Source: Bog-756 sp963718405 | GTDB lineage: Bacteria > Actinomycetota > Acidimicrobiia > Acidimicrobiales > RAAP-2 | Direction of reading: 5' to 3' | NCBI GenBank assembly: GCA_963718405.1 | Contig: CAVQYZ010000004.1 | Span: 248,001 to 312,000 of the forward strand | DNA: 64,000 bases | In this document: in pieces, positions 34,410-43,731 of the stretch | How the letters are laid out: each line of letters opens with the position of its first letter | Numbering within the stretch: position 1 is the stretch's first letter | Made by a program: the position numbers and the translations under genes | The notes under the pieces: generated by a model | What the model was told of the DNA's origin: nothing | What the model saw: only the letters and a program-made list of their open reading frames with translations | Databases searched by the model: none

Positions 34410-35921
34410 ATGAGAACAAGATCATCACGCCCCGTACGACTGGCCTCGATGGCCGGAGCGCTGTTGTTGGCGATGGGCACGGTTGCAATGCTCGAGATCG
34501 CGGTACCGTCCCCGGTTTCTGCTGCACCTGTCACCGAGGGTTTCGCTTCGTACACGCCGACGTTCGGCGTGTACGTCCAGTCATCGCTCAGTGCGAATAT
34601 CACCCAGCCGGGGGAGGTGGCTCCGGGTGCCACCTACACCATGTCGGTCGGTTCGAACACCCAGACCGTGGCGACATCGTTGAGCGGCTTCGCCATCGGA
34701 TACACGACCAATGTCAAGGCCATCCTTCCGGTGCCGTCCGGCGCCACGTTTAAACCCGGGACGCTTTCGACCGGTTTGACGTGGACGTTCGTGGACAAGG
34801 GCGTCACGACTCATGGTCCCTTCACCCTCGTGTACTGCACGGGAGCCAGTTCGAGCTGCAACGCCTCGCCTCATTCCGGCACCTTCCTCGGTCCCAACTC
34901 GCCGCCATACTTCGAGACGACCACCGGGTCGACGCATTTTGCCGGGGGCGGAACGCTGACCCTCCCGGCGTGGAGTGCCTCCTTCAAGGCCACAGGTGCA
35001 GCCGGAACCTCGATTCAGCCCACGGTCAGCGAGTACGACTACACCGATGACGTCGAGAGCCTGGGGGTTCTCACCGCCATCGGCTACCCGGCCGGCCAAT
35101 TTGTGCCTCCGGCGTCGTCCGCTCCGCCGTACCTGTTCCAGCCGCTGGCTACCACCTCGATCGGCGGGAAGGCCGGCTACTGGCTGGTCGCCAGTGACGG
35201 AGGAATATTTTCGTACGGCAGTGCCCCGTTCGAAGGCTCAGCTGGGAGCGTCACGTTGAACAAGCCCGTGGTGGGCATGGCCTCGACGCCCACTGCGCGG
35301 GGGTACTGGCTGGTGGCCTCCGACGGTGGCGTGTTCTCCTACGGGGATGCCGCCTTCTACGGCTCCGCTGGTGGACTCTCTCTGAACAAGCCGGTGGTGG
35401 GTATGGCCGCAAATCCCGAGGGCGGTGGTTACTGGCTGGTGGCCTCCGACGGCGGGGTGTTCTCCTACGGTGATGCCACCTTCCGCGGCTCGACCGGCGG
35501 CACGGCGCTGAACCAGCCCATCGTGGGCATGGCCTCGACTCCCAACGGCGGTGGGTACTGGCTGGTGTCCGCCGACGGCGGGGTGTTCTCCTACGGGGAT
35601 GCCACCTTCTACGGCTCGATGGGAGGCTCCCATCTGAACCAGCCCATCGTGGGCATGGCCTCGACCCCCAATGGCGGTGGGTACTGGCTGGTGTCCGCCG
35701 ACGGTGGCGTGTTCTCCTTCGGTGATGCGGCCTTCTACGGCTCCGCCGGTGGCCGGGCCCTGAACAAGCCCATCGTGGGCATGGCTCGGAATCCTGGCGG
35801 GGATGGGTACTGGTTGGTGGCCTCCGACGGTGGCGTGTTCTCGTACGGGAGCGCCCCCTTCTACGGCTCCGCTGGCGCCCTGGCCCTGAACAAGCCGGTG
35901 GTTGGCGCAGCGGCCGGTTGA
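34410..35921 (+). CDS. exported protein with six GYWLVASDGG repeats
   Basis: 503 residues. A Sec signal (VRLASMAGALLLAMGTVAMLEIAVPSPVSAAP) ends near residue 38. Residues of about 40-250 form a beta-rich domain with one cysteine pair (LVYCTGASSSCNASP). From residue 256 six units of about 42 residues run to the end, each with GYWLVASDGGVFSYGDAxFYGS, then LNKPVVGMA and a G/N/P turn. The units are regular enough to form a propeller- or solenoid-like surface structure. The same repeat is widespread in Acidimicrobiia secreted proteins; its ligand is not known. ATG 34410 has a GGAAG site. Confidence 0.85.
   Translation: MRTRSSRPVRLASMAGALLLAMGTVAMLEIAVPSPVSAAPVTEGFASYTPTFGVYVQSSLSANITQPGEVAPGATYTMSVGSNTQTVATSLSGFAIGYTTNVKAILPVPSGATFKPGTLSTGLTWTFVDKGVTTHGPFTLVYCTGASSSCNASPHSGTFLGPNSPPYFETTTGSTHFAGGGTLTLPAWSASFKATGAAGTSIQPTVSEYDYTDDVESLGVLTAIGYPAGQFVPPASSAPPYLFQPLATTSIGGKAGYWLVASDGGIFSYGSAPFEGSAGSVTLNKPVVGMASTPTARGYWLVASDGGVFSYGDAAFYGSAGGLSLNKPVVGMAANPEGGGYWLVASDGGVFSYGDATFRGSTGGTALNQPIVGMASTPNGGGYWLVSADGGVFSYGDATFYGSMGGSHLNQPIVGMASTPNGGGYWLVSADGGVFSFGDAAFYGSAGGRALNKPIVGMARNPGGDGYWLVASDGGVFSYGSAPFYGSAGALALNKPVVGAAAG
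35175..35918 (+). repeat. six tandem ~124-bp coding repeats
   Basis: Six in-frame units encoding the GYWLV...LNKPVVGMA repeat. Units 3 and 4 are the most alike at both the protein and DNA level, so recent unit duplication is likely. The first and last units carry SYGSAPF instead of SYGDAxF, marking the repeat ends. Confidence 0.85.
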
Positions 35922-35937
35922 ACCTCTCGGCGGCCTG

Positions 35938-35974
35938 ACGGTTCAGCCACCGCTACACCGGGTGGCTGAACCGT
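35938..35974 (+). terminator. 14-bp hairpin after the repeat protein
   Basis: ACGGTTCAGCCACC (35938-35951) pairs perfectly with GGTGGCTGAACCGT (35961-35974) across a 9-base loop, 16 bases after the stop. No U-tract follows. Confidence 0.7.
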
Positions 35975-36197
35975 GGGCCCGCCGAGCCGTCCCCACCACT
36001 CCCTGGGGGTTGGAGGGTGGTCCCGCGGCACCCAGGGAACGCCCCGGTTGGTCAACCTGGGGTGACGAGCGGGCCGTGACGACACGCCGTGGGGAGCGGC
36101 GTGAATCGGCGCGCATTCGGCCCAATACATGCCTCAACAGAATGATGTTCTCCCAAACAGGAGGGGGGCGAAGATCGTACAAAGGGACAGTTGCAAT
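35975..36197. other. intergenic sequence before the small secreted protein
   Basis: No gene is seen. There is a second partly self-complementary segment near 36040-36062 (CCCCGGTTGGTCAACCTGGGG-like) and then a more AT-rich approach to the promoter. Confidence 0.35.
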
Positions 36198-36225
36198 TTG
36201 ACAGAACCATGTTACGTTTAAACAC
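36198..36225 (+). promoter_or_regulatory. probable promoter of the small secreted protein
   Basis: -35 TTGACA (36198-36203), followed by an AT-rich segment with GTTTAAAC. The best -10 (TAAACA) has a rather short 15-base spacer, so the exact -10 is uncertain. The ATG is about 50 bases downstream. Confidence 0.45.
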
Positions 36226-36274
36226 GGTACAGCCGAGCGGTTGTGCCTCATATATCCCGAGGGGGACGCTCTAT

Positions 36275-36754
36275 ATGCGACGACATTTCACCCGACTGTT
36301 GGTTTGTGCAGCTGTGGCAGGCTCGGCATCGCTGGCGATGGTTTCCATCCCGGGGAGCACGGCAGGAGCCACCTCTCAGCTCACCGTGGTCTGCACCACA
36401 CTGACGGGCAACACCACCAGTGAGACCGCTTCTGGGTGCTCAGGCGCTGATGTGAGCCAGACCGGTTCTAAGGGCACCATCACACCCAAGGTCGCCGGCA
36501 AGGGGGGCACCGACACCATCAAGTGGACAACCGGCAAGACCACGACGGAGAAGTTCACCTACACCACCGGCTCCGATGCCGCCTGCCCGACCAAGGCCGG
36601 TTACACCAAGCTGACCGAGGCGACCCAGACGTCCCAGGTCACCGGCGGTACGGCCACCAAGCTGGTTGGGACGGAGAAGTTTGTTGGGAAGTCTTGTGAG
36701 TATTCGAAGTCCGGAAAGCTCTACATCTTCAACTTGGGCAAAGACACCTATTGA
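36275..36754 (+). CDS. small secreted Thr-rich protein
   Basis: 159 residues. A signal peptide (FTRLLVCAAVAGSASLAMVSIPGSTAGA) ends near residue 31. The mature chain is rich in Thr/Gly/Lys and has four cysteines (VVCTTLTG, SGCSGAD, AACPTKAG, KSCEYSKSG) that could form two disulfides. The sequence suggests a compact all-beta extracellular domain. No family is recognised. ATG 36275 is preceded by GAGGGGGAC. It stands alone between its own promoter and a strong terminator. Confidence 0.75.
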   Translation: MRRHFTRLLVCAAVAGSASLAMVSIPGSTAGATSQLTVVCTTLTGNTTSETASGCSGADVSQTGSKGTITPKVAGKGGTDTIKWTTGKTTTEKFTYTTGSDAACPTKAGYTKLTEATQTSQVTGGTATKLVGTEKFVGKSCEYSKSGKLYIFNLGKDTY

Positions 36755-36800
36755 GATATACGGGCTGTGAAGCCTGAACAGTTGAACAGGTAGCAAGACC

Positions 36801-36832
36801 AGAGATCCCCCGGCAGCGTCCGGGGGATCTCT
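36801..36832 (+). terminator. 13-bp hairpin after the small secreted protein
   Basis: AGAGATCCCCCGG (36801-36813), loop CAGCGT, CCGGGGGATCTCT (36820-36832), followed by GGCGTTCTC. It lies 47 bases after the stop. Confidence 0.8.
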
Positions 36833-36994
36833 GGCGTTCTCATTGCTGGCTGATCGTCCGATTCCGATAGATGTTCCGTCAAGCACCCGGGCGGCCCTGG
36901 CCACGTGAGCCGTCTCAGACTCGCTTCGCTACGGAGACCGGTCCTGCCGGCAGGAGAAGACAACGGCTGTCGACCCGAGGCCGACCCGGTTCGT

Positions 36995-38483
36995 TCAGCC
37001 GGCCGGCCAGGCCAGTGACTTGGTCTCGAGGTACTGGTCGAAACCGGCGGTCCCGTTCTGGCGGCCGACGCCACTGTCCTTGTAGCCGCCGAAGGGGACG
37101 TCGGGGGTGTAGAACGATACCGCCGTTGACGGCCAGCACCCCGGCCCGGATCCGGCGGGCCACCGCCATGGCCCGATCGAGCGACCCGGAGGCCACCATG
37201 CCGGCCAGGCCGTAGTGGCTGTCGTTGGCGATCCTCACCGCGTCGTCGTCATCATCGAACGGGATCACCGTCAGAACCGGCCCGAAGATCTCCTCCTGGG
37301 CGATGGTCATCGAGTTGTCGACGTTGGTGAACAGGGTGGGCTCCACATACCAACCCCGGTCCAGATCCTTCGGACGGCCACCGCCCAGGGCCAAGGTGGC
37401 ACCCTCGGCCACTCCCTTTTCGATGTAGCCGAGGACCCGGGCCCGCTGCTTTTCGGAGATCAACGGGCCCATGATGACGTCGGGGCGCTGCGGATCGCCG
37501 TAGGGGAGCCCGGGCATGATGGACGACAGGAATGCGACGCCCTCGTCGTAGCGCGAGCGGGGCAGCAGCATCCGGGTGGGAATGGCGCAACCCTGCCCGG
37601 CGTGGGAGCAGACCGCCAGTCCCGACAGCAGGGCCGTGGAGAAGTCGGCGTCATCGAGGACGATGGTCGCCGACTTGCCTCCGAGCTCCAAAAAGAGCCG
37701 CTTGAGGGTGGCGGCACCCTTTTCCATGATCCGCTTGCCCACCGCGGTGGAACCGGTGAAGGAGATCAGATCCACCTGTGGCGACAGCGTGAGCTGCTCG
37801 CCGACCATATGGTCCGACGAGGCCACCACGTTGAAGACGCCGGCCGGAAGGTCGGTATGTTCGGCCGCCAGACGACCCATCAACGTGGCGTTCCAGGGTG
37901 TATCGGGGGCCGGCTTGAGAATCACCGTGTTCCCGGTGGCCAGGGCCTGGGCCACCTTGGTGATCCCGACCTCGAACGGATAGTTCCAAGGCACGATGGC
38001 CCCGACCACCCCGACCGGCTCCTTGATGATCCGCCGCGAACTGTTGGTCCCCCGGAAGTCGACGGCATCGGGGAGATCGGTCTCCCATGCGTACTCGTCG
38101 ATGAGCTGGATCGGGTAGCTGAGGGCGCCGTCAAGGGGGGCGTCGAGCTGTGGCCCCAGCGTGAGCATGCGGGGACAGCCGACCTCTTGGATCAGCTCCT
38201 CCCTGAGCTCTTCCCGATGGGCCTGGAGGGTCTCCAGCAGCTGGCGTAGACAGTGCTGGCGGAACGAGCGGTTGGTGGACCAGTCCGTCTCGTCGAAGGC
38301 CCGGCGGGCCGCGCCGATGGCCTGGTCCATGTCCTCGGGTGAGGCATCGGCCACCTGGCCCAGTACCTCCTCGGTGGCCGGGTTCACGTTGTCGAACGTC
38401 TTGCCCCCGCGGGCATCGACCAGCTTCCCGTCGATCAGGAGCCTCGACTCCGGATGCACCTTGGGGGTTTCAGTCGTGCTCAT
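36995..38483 (-). CDS. aldehyde dehydrogenase (NAD(P)-dependent), one frameshift
   Basis: About 495 residues. Family motifs: VGAIVPWNYPFEVGITKVAQALATGNTVILKPAPDTP, FTGSTAVGKRIMEKGA, FLELGGKSATIVLDDAD with the general-base Glu, SHAGQGCAIPTRMLLP with the catalytic Cys, and QEEIFGPVLTVIPFDDDDDAVRIAN. The end reads in a second frame: SFYTPDVPFGGYKDSGVGRQNGTAGFDQYLETKSL, stop at 36995. Dropping one A at 37118 (coding strand) restores a continuous protein. It probably oxidises an aldehyde from the catabolic island. The ATG at 38483 has a GGAGGAG site. Confidence 0.88.
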
Positions 38484-38539
38484 GTGGTCTCCTCCAGCGG
38501 GTTGAAAACACCGTTTCGTCAGACGTGGCTTCAGTGGCT

Positions 38540-38568
38540 AACCTAATCGGAAGTCAAGTTATAGACAA
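38540..38568 (-). promoter_or_regulatory. promoter of the aldehyde dehydrogenase gene
   Basis: On the minus strand -35 TTGTCT (38563-38568), 17-base spacer, -10 TAGGTT (38540-38545), with the ATG about 57 bases downstream. The region is shared with the divergent SDR gene. Confidence 0.5.
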
Positions 38569-38666
38569 TGCAGAGGATGGTTATCGGGGCGGCGGCCGGG
38601 TCCACTGGACCGGATGCTCCCGGTGTGGGTGGTCCGCAGTCTGCCGAGGAGAAGAGGAACGAGCTG

Positions 38667-39437
38667 ATGGAGTTGCAGGGACGTTCGGCCATCGTCACCG
38701 GTGGGGCGGGAGGGCTCGGTTCGGCCACGGTCCGGCGCCTGGTGGACCTCGGGGTGCGGGTGACGGTATTCGACCGCGACCTCGATCGGGCCGGCCAACT
38801 GGCCACCGAGCTCGGGGAGGGCGTGGTGGCGGCGGGTGGCGACGTCACCGACGACGATGCCGTGGCCGGAGCGATCGGGGCGGCACAGTCGCTGGGTGCA
38901 CTGTCGGTTCTGGTCAATGTGGCGGGCGGCGGGGTCGGCGGCGGCCGGACCGTCGGGCGCGGCGGGGTGCCCCACGACAAGGAGTCCTTCGTGAAGACCA
39001 TGGAGATGAACGCCATCGGCACCTTCAACACCACGCGTCTGGTGGCCGCGGCCATGGGTGAGAACGAGCCTGATGGGAACGGCCAGCGTGGGGTGGTGGT
39101 CAATACCGCCTCCATTGCCGGCATGGAGGGCAAGAGCGGGCAGGTGGCCTACGGCGCGGCCAAGGCCGCCATCCTGGGTATGACGCTGCCCATGGCAAGG
39201 GACCTGGCCCCCATGGGGGTGCGGGTGTGTGCCATCGCACCCGGGGTGATGGGAACGCCGCTGATGCTCGGCGCCCTCGAGCACCTCAAAGAGGACCCCG
39301 CCGCGGGGATCGTGTTCCCCAAGCGGATGGGCTACCCCGAGGAGTTCGCCCTGATGGTGGAGTCGATCGTCCGGAACCCCTACCTCAACGGTGAGAACAT
39401 CCGCCTCGACGGTGCCCTGCGGTTCACCGCCAAATAA
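38667..39437 (+). CDS. SDR-family dehydrogenase (HSD10-like)
   Basis: A 256-residue short-chain dehydrogenase: cofactor motif VTGGAGGLGSATVRRL with an acidic FDRDLDR that favours NAD, NVAGGG, NTASIAGMEGKSGQ, catalytic AYGAAKAAI, and ENIRLDGALR end. The layout (long GGG insert after NVAG, catalytic YGAAK, C-terminal LDGALRF) resembles 17-beta-hydroxysteroid dehydrogenase type 10 / 3-hydroxyacyl-CoA dehydrogenase type II. It heads a run with a thiolase, which fits beta-oxidation. ATG 38667 follows GAGGAACGAG; earlier in-frame starts lack family similarity. Confidence 0.85.
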   Translation: MELQGRSAIVTGGAGGLGSATVRRLVDLGVRVTVFDRDLDRAGQLATELGEGVVAAGGDVTDDDAVAGAIGAAQSLGALSVLVNVAGGGVGGGRTVGRGGVPHDKESFVKTMEMNAIGTFNTTRLVAAAMGENEPDGNGQRGVVVNTASIAGMEGKSGQVAYGAAKAAILGMTLPMARDLAPMGVRVCAIAPGVMGTPLMLGALEHLKEDPAAGIVFPKRMGYPEEFALMVESIVRNPYLNGENIRLDGALRFTAK

Positions 39438-39460
39438 GACCAACAGAGGAGCAACGAACA

Positions 39461-40648
39461 ATGCCTGAAGCCGTGATCGTGTCGAGCGCCCGCACCGCCA
39501 TCGGGACCGCCTTCAAAGGTTCGCTGGTCGACGTGGACGCCTTCGAGCTGGGCACCCGGGTGATCGAGGAGTCGGTCCGACGGTCGGGCGTGGACCCCGA
39601 GTTGGTGGACGACGTGGTGTTCGGTGAGAGCCTGTACGGCGGCGGGGACATCGCCCGCTACGCCGCCATCGAGGCCGGGTTGGTCCACGCTCCCGGGGTG
39701 GCCCACAACCGCCACTGCGCCTCGTCTCTCTCTGCCGTACAGAGTGCCGCGGCGTCCATCCGCTCCGGCATGGACCGGGTGATGGTGGCCGGTGGGGCCT
39801 ACTCCCAGTCCACCTCGCCGCGCTCGAGCCGGCGGGTGCCCGGCACCGACGAGTGGTCGGAGTGGATGTCACCCAGTCACCGGGAGACCCCCGACGCCCC
39901 GGCCATGGACATGTCCATCACCGTCGGGTGGAACGCCGCCGTCAAGGCCGGGGTGACCCGGGAGGAGATGGACGCCTGGGCCCTGCGCTCGCACCAGCGC
40001 GCCGTTACCGCCATCGACGGCGGCAGTTTCGAGGAGGAGATCCTCCCCATCGAGGTGAAGCGTCGCGACGGGACCACGGCCACCTTCGCCGTCGACGAAC
40101 ACCCCCGGCGGGACACCAGCCTCGATCGGCTGGCCTCGCTGAAGCCCCTGCATCCCGAGATCGAAGGGTTCAGCATCACGGCCGGCAACGCCGCCGGGGC
40201 CAATGACGGGGCGGCAGCCATGGTCCTGGTGGAGCAGGGCCTGGCTGGGGAGCTGGGCCTCGAGCCCCTGGCCGTGGTCCGGGCATGGGCATCGGCCGGG
40301 GTGACGCCGGCCGACACCGGACTGGCCCCGACCATCGCCATTCCCAAGGCCCTGGCCCGGGCCGGCCTCACGACCGACGACGTGGCGCTGTGGGAGATCA
40401 ACGAGGCCTTCGCCTCCATGTGCGTGGCCACCACGCGGATCCTGGGCATCGACGAGTCGGTGGTGAACGTCCTCGGCAGTGGGTGCAGCCTCGGCCATCC
40501 GATCGCCATGACCGGCGCCCGCATGATCATCTCCCTGGTCCATGAGCTCCGCCGACGCGGCGGGGGGACCGGGGTGGCGGCCATGTGCGCCGGAGGTGGC
40601 ATGTCGACGGCGGTAGTGCTGGATGTGCCGGCGCCCTCGGGGAGCTGA
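39461..40648 (+). CDS. thiolase (acetyl-CoA acyltransferase)
   Basis: A 395-residue thiolase: start PEAVIVSSARTAIGTAFKGS, nucleophilic Cys in VAHNRHCASSLSAVQ (near residue 86), NAAGANDGAAAMVLV, WEINEAFASM, GSGCSLGHPIAMTGAR and CAGGGMSTAVVLD with the second catalytic Cys. All active-site residues are present. It cleaves 3-ketoacyl-CoA in beta-oxidation. It is 23 bases after the SDR gene and overlaps closely with the LLM gene behind it, so it is in an SDR-thiolase-LLM operon. Confidence 0.93.
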   Translation: MPEAVIVSSARTAIGTAFKGSLVDVDAFELGTRVIEESVRRSGVDPELVDDVVFGESLYGGGDIARYAAIEAGLVHAPGVAHNRHCASSLSAVQSAAASIRSGMDRVMVAGGAYSQSTSPRSSRRVPGTDEWSEWMSPSHRETPDAPAMDMSITVGWNAAVKAGVTREEMDAWALRSHQRAVTAIDGGSFEEEILPIEVKRRDGTTATFAVDEHPRRDTSLDRLASLKPLHPEIEGFSITAGNAAGANDGAAAMVLVEQGLAGELGLEPLAVVRAWASAGVTPADTGLAPTIAIPKALARAGLTTDDVALWEINEAFASMCVATTRILGIDESVVNVLGSGCSLGHPIAMTGARMIISLVHELRRRGGGTGVAAMCAGGGMSTAVVLDVPAPSGS

Positions 40649-40652
40649 CCGC

Positions 40653-41606
40653 ATGCGCATCGGCTTGATGATCGGTCCGGAGCGCGGTCGCTACCGGACC
40701 AAGGTGGAGCGGCTCCAAGCCGATGCCCGCTGGGCCGAGGAGGCCGGGTTGGCCACGGTCTGGATCCCCCAGATCCCCGACGAGTTCGATGCGCTCACCG
40801 CGGCCACCGTGGTCGGTGCGGTCACCGACCGCATCGAGATCGGCACGGCCGTGGTGCCGGTCCAACCCCGGCACCCCATAGCCCTGGCCCAGCAGATCCT
40901 GTCGGTGCAGACGGTGTGCGAAGGTCGGCTGGCCGTCGGCCTCGGCGTCTCGCACCACTGGGTCATCGACGAGATGCTCGGCCTGCCCTACGAGCACCCG
41001 GTGCCGACCATGCGGGCCTATCTGGACGTGCTGGACCAGGCGCTGGGCGGGCCCGGCCCGGTCGATGTGGAGAATGAGCTGTTCCGGGTGCACAATCCGC
41101 TGGACATCACCGATGTCACGCCCACCCCCATCCTGCTGGCCGCCCTCGGCCCGCGCATGCTGGAGCTCTGTGGGGCCAGGGCCGACGGGACCATCCTGTG
41201 GATGGCCGACGAGCGGACCATCGGTTCCTACGTCGTTCCGAACCTCAACAAGGCGGCCGCGGCGGCCGGCCGGCCGGCTCCCCGGGTGGTGGCCGGTATT
41301 CCGGTCTGCCTGTGCGCCGACGATGAGATCGAAACCGCCGTGGCCCGGGCCAACCGGATCCTGTCCGAGGCGGAGATCTCGCCGAACTACCAGAGACTGC
41401 TGGAGCACGGCGATGCCCGCAGCGTCGGCGACATCCTGGTGGCGGGGAGTGAGCCGACCATCGGTAAGCGCCTACAGGCACTGGCCGATGCCGGCGTGAC
41501 CGACCTCTCGGCCCGGGTGGTGCCGATCGGGGAGGGACGCGACCAGCTCATCGAATCGTCCAAGCGGACCCGCGGGCTGCTGGCTTCTCTGGCCTCGTCG
41601 TTCTGA
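40653..41606 (+). CDS. LLM-class F420-dependent oxidoreductase
   Basis: 317 residues: MRIGLMIGPERGRYRTKVERLQADARWAEEAGLATVWIPQ start, EIGTAVVPVQPRHPIALAQQILSVQTVCEGRLAVGLGVSHHWVIDEMLG, and PILLAALGPRMLELCGARADGTI. The sequence VGLG.SH..V..ML and the P.LLAALGPRML block are typical of actinobacterial F420-dependent LLM enzymes. It probably acts on an intermediate of the island. GGGGAG lies upstream of the ATG, four bases past the thiolase stop. Confidence 0.88.
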   Translation: MRIGLMIGPERGRYRTKVERLQADARWAEEAGLATVWIPQIPDEFDALTAATVVGAVTDRIEIGTAVVPVQPRHPIALAQQILSVQTVCEGRLAVGLGVSHHWVIDEMLGLPYEHPVPTMRAYLDVLDQALGGPGPVDVENELFRVHNPLDITDVTPTPILLAALGPRMLELCGARADGTILWMADERTIGSYVVPNLNKAAAAAGRPAPRVVAGIPVCLCADDEIETAVARANRILSEAEISPNYQRLLEHGDARSVGDILVAGSEPTIGKRLQALADAGVTDLSARVVPIGEGRDQLIESSKRTRGLLASLASSF

Positions 41607-41636
41607 TCCTCTGGCGCCGTCCCCGGGCGGGGTTGG

Positions 41637-42604
41637 TCAGAGGGGCACCAGGTCGGGGAGTTGTCGGGTGGCGATGAGCTCCGCCCCCAGCTCCCGGGTC
41701 AGGGTCTTACCTGCCCCCAGGAGTTGATCGAGCACCACGACCCGGCGGACATAGCGGTGCAACCGGTGCTCCGTGGTGAATCCGATCCCCGCCAGTACCT
41801 GCTGACAGTGGCGGGCGGCCACCCTGGCCCCCCGACCGGCCAGGGCCTTGGCCATGGCCGCCGACTCCGATGTCCGTTCCTCCCACGCCGCGTTCAACGA
41901 GGCGTCGGCCGCCTCGATGGCCACCAGGGTGTCGGCCAGCCGGTGCCGGACGGCCTGGAAGGTCCCGATGGGCCGGCCGAACTGGATCCGTTCCATGGCG
42001 TGGGTCCGGGCCAGTTCGAGCATGGCCCGGGCCGCCCCCACCAGTTCATGTCCGAGGGCCAGCCGGCCCAGGGCCACGGCCTCTGCCCACTGTTCGGTGG
42101 GCACGTTTCGCCCCGCGCCGAAGGGAACGCCGCGGCCGGTGACCTCGACCAGGCCCGCATCCGGGTCGAGGCCGCGCACCGGCCGCAGGGTGAGGTTGGC
42201 GGTCGCCACCTCCACGGCCCGGAGGCTCCCGGCCGACCCGGTGACGATGACCGCCGTGGGACTCTCGACCAGCGCCACCGGTCCGAGGCCCCGGACGGAG
42301 AAGCCCGCCGGGCCGATCTCACCCGGGGCCCTCCACTGCCCGGCGGCCGGGAGGATGACCTCCGCCGTAGGCCAAGGCTCCACGCCCACTGGCGTAGCCG
42401 AGCACCGCACCGAGTGCGGAGCTGCAGGCGTTCACCGCTCCCTGGATCTCGAAGAGCAGGGACACCGCCGGTGCGGGGATCCACGGTGAGGGCCTTGTGC
42501 CACCCGAGCTCATCGAGGGGCAGGTCGAGGGCCCGCCCGGCGTGGGACTCACCGGCATGGCGCAGGCTCCGGGAGAAGAGCTCCCGCTCCTCGTGCTCCA
42601 TCAT
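41637..42604 (-). CDS. acyl-CoA dehydrogenase, small partner subunit type, two frameshifts
   Basis: About 322 residues after correction. The start MMEHEERELFSRSLRHAGESH is in one frame, VSLLFEIQGAVNACSSALGAVLGYAS in a second, and VGVEPWPTAEVILPAAG to the end in a third. The C-terminal part has the FAD/acyl-CoA dehydrogenase helices (ELVGAARAMLELARTHAMERIQFGRPIGTFQAVRHRLADTLVAIEAADA) and HCQQVLAGIGFTTEHRLHRYVRR. Frames change near 42461-42485 and 42381-42400. The start ATG overlaps the stop of the next acyl-CoA dehydrogenase (ATGA). Such side-by-side pairs form heterotetramers in steroid side-chain degradation. Confidence 0.8.
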
Positions 42605-43731
42605 CGGTCGGATCCGAGATCCAGCAGTCGCCGGGCGATGATGTTCCGCTGTATCTCGGCGGTGCCGCCGTAGATGGTGGCGGCCCGGGAGTAGAGGAAC
42701 TCGCGTCGCCACAGGTCGCTGGCCGGGTCATCGGCCACCGCCAGCTCCGGCCCCAGGCCCTCGGCCACCAGGTCGAACAGCGCCTGTTCGGCTGTGGCCA
42801 CCAGCACCTTGTCGATCGATGTCTCGGGACCCAGTCGTTCGCCGGCATCCAGCCGGTACTGGGTGGCCCGCGACCGGGCCCGCAGGGCGTAGAGGAGCTG
42901 GTGGACCTCGCCCACGTCGGCGGGGTCCAGGGTGTCCGGGGGCACGGCGTCGAGTAGGTGCTGGAACTGCCGGTGCAGGTAGGCGGCACGGTGCCACAGG
43001 GCCGTGCTCCGCTCGAACGGGAGCAGGTCCATGGCCACCGACCAGCCCTGACCCTCGGTGCCCAGGGTGCGGTCGACGGGCACGGCCACCTCGTCGAAGA
43101 AGACCTCGGAGAACTCGGGAAGGCCGTGCATGGTCTCGATGGGCCGCACGGTGATGCCGGGGCTGTCCATGTCCACGAACAGGGCGGTGATCCCCCGGTG
43201 GGCGGAGTCCGCTGTGCCCGTCCGGGTCAGGAGCACGCACCGGTCGGCGTACTGGGCCAGGCTGGTCCAGACCTTCTGGCCGGTGACCCGCCAGACATCG
43301 CCGTCGAGGCTGGCCCGACAGGACAGGGCGGCCAGGTTGCTTCCGGTGCCCGGCTCGGAGAAGCCCTGGCACCAGGTCTCGTCGCCGCTCAGCAACCGCG
43401 GCACCATCTGGGCGGCCAGTTCCGGGGCGGCATAGTCGATCATGGTCGGGGCCAGCACCTCGGTCATCGAGTAGATGCCCGGCTCGACCAGGTCCCGCGA
43501 GGTCAGCGCCTCACCGAGGTACGCCCGCAACAGGGCCGATCCTCCGAGCCCGCCGACCCGCGGCGGCCAGCCCCAACGCATCCAACCGGCCTCGTAGGCG
43601 AGCCGCTTGACCCGCGACAGCTGGGCCATCTGGCCGTCCAGGGTCCCGATGGCTCCGGGGTCGGGGGCCAGGACCGTCGTGTTCTGGTCGAGCCAGGCGT
43701 CGAGTGACGTCCGGAACTCGTCCAGCTCCAT
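42601..43731 (-). CDS. acyl-CoA dehydrogenase
   Basis: 376 residues: RLAYEAGWMRWGWPPRVGGLGGSALLRAYLGEAL, WCQGFSEPGTGSNLAALSCRA (FAD/substrate loop), WRVTGQKVWTSLAQYADRCVLLTRT, FFDEVAVPVDRTLG, and IYGGTAEIQRNIIARRLLDLGSDR, the usual C-terminus. It belongs to the actinobacterial FadE class acting on bulky or branched acyl-CoAs. ATG 43731 (MELDEFRTSL) overlaps the stop of the SnoaL-like gene (TGATG). With its neighbour at 41637 it probably makes a two-subunit enzyme. Confidence 0.88.
   Translation of the reverse strand: MELDEFRTSLDAWLDQNTTVLAPDPGAIGTLDGQMAQLSRVKRLAYEAGWMRWGWPPRVGGLGGSALLRAYLGEALTSRDLVEPGIYSMTEVLAPTMIDYAAPELAAQMVPRLLSGDETWCQGFSEPGTGSNLAALSCRASLDGDVWRVTGQKVWTSLAQYADRCVLLTRTGTADSAHRGITALFVDMDSPGITVRPIETMHGLPEFSEVFFDEVAVPVDRTLGTEGQGWSVAMDLLPFERSTALWHRAAYLHRQFQHLLDAVPPDTLDPADVGEVHQLLYALRARSRATQYRLDAGERLGPETSIDKVLVATAEQALFDLVAEGLGPELAVADDPASDLWRREFLYSRAATIYGGTAEIQRNIIARRLLDLGSDR

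Noticed and set aside
35175..35918. Possible CRISPR or non-coding satellite
   Set aside because: The units are contiguous, in frame and code for a regular protein repeat; there are no spacers.
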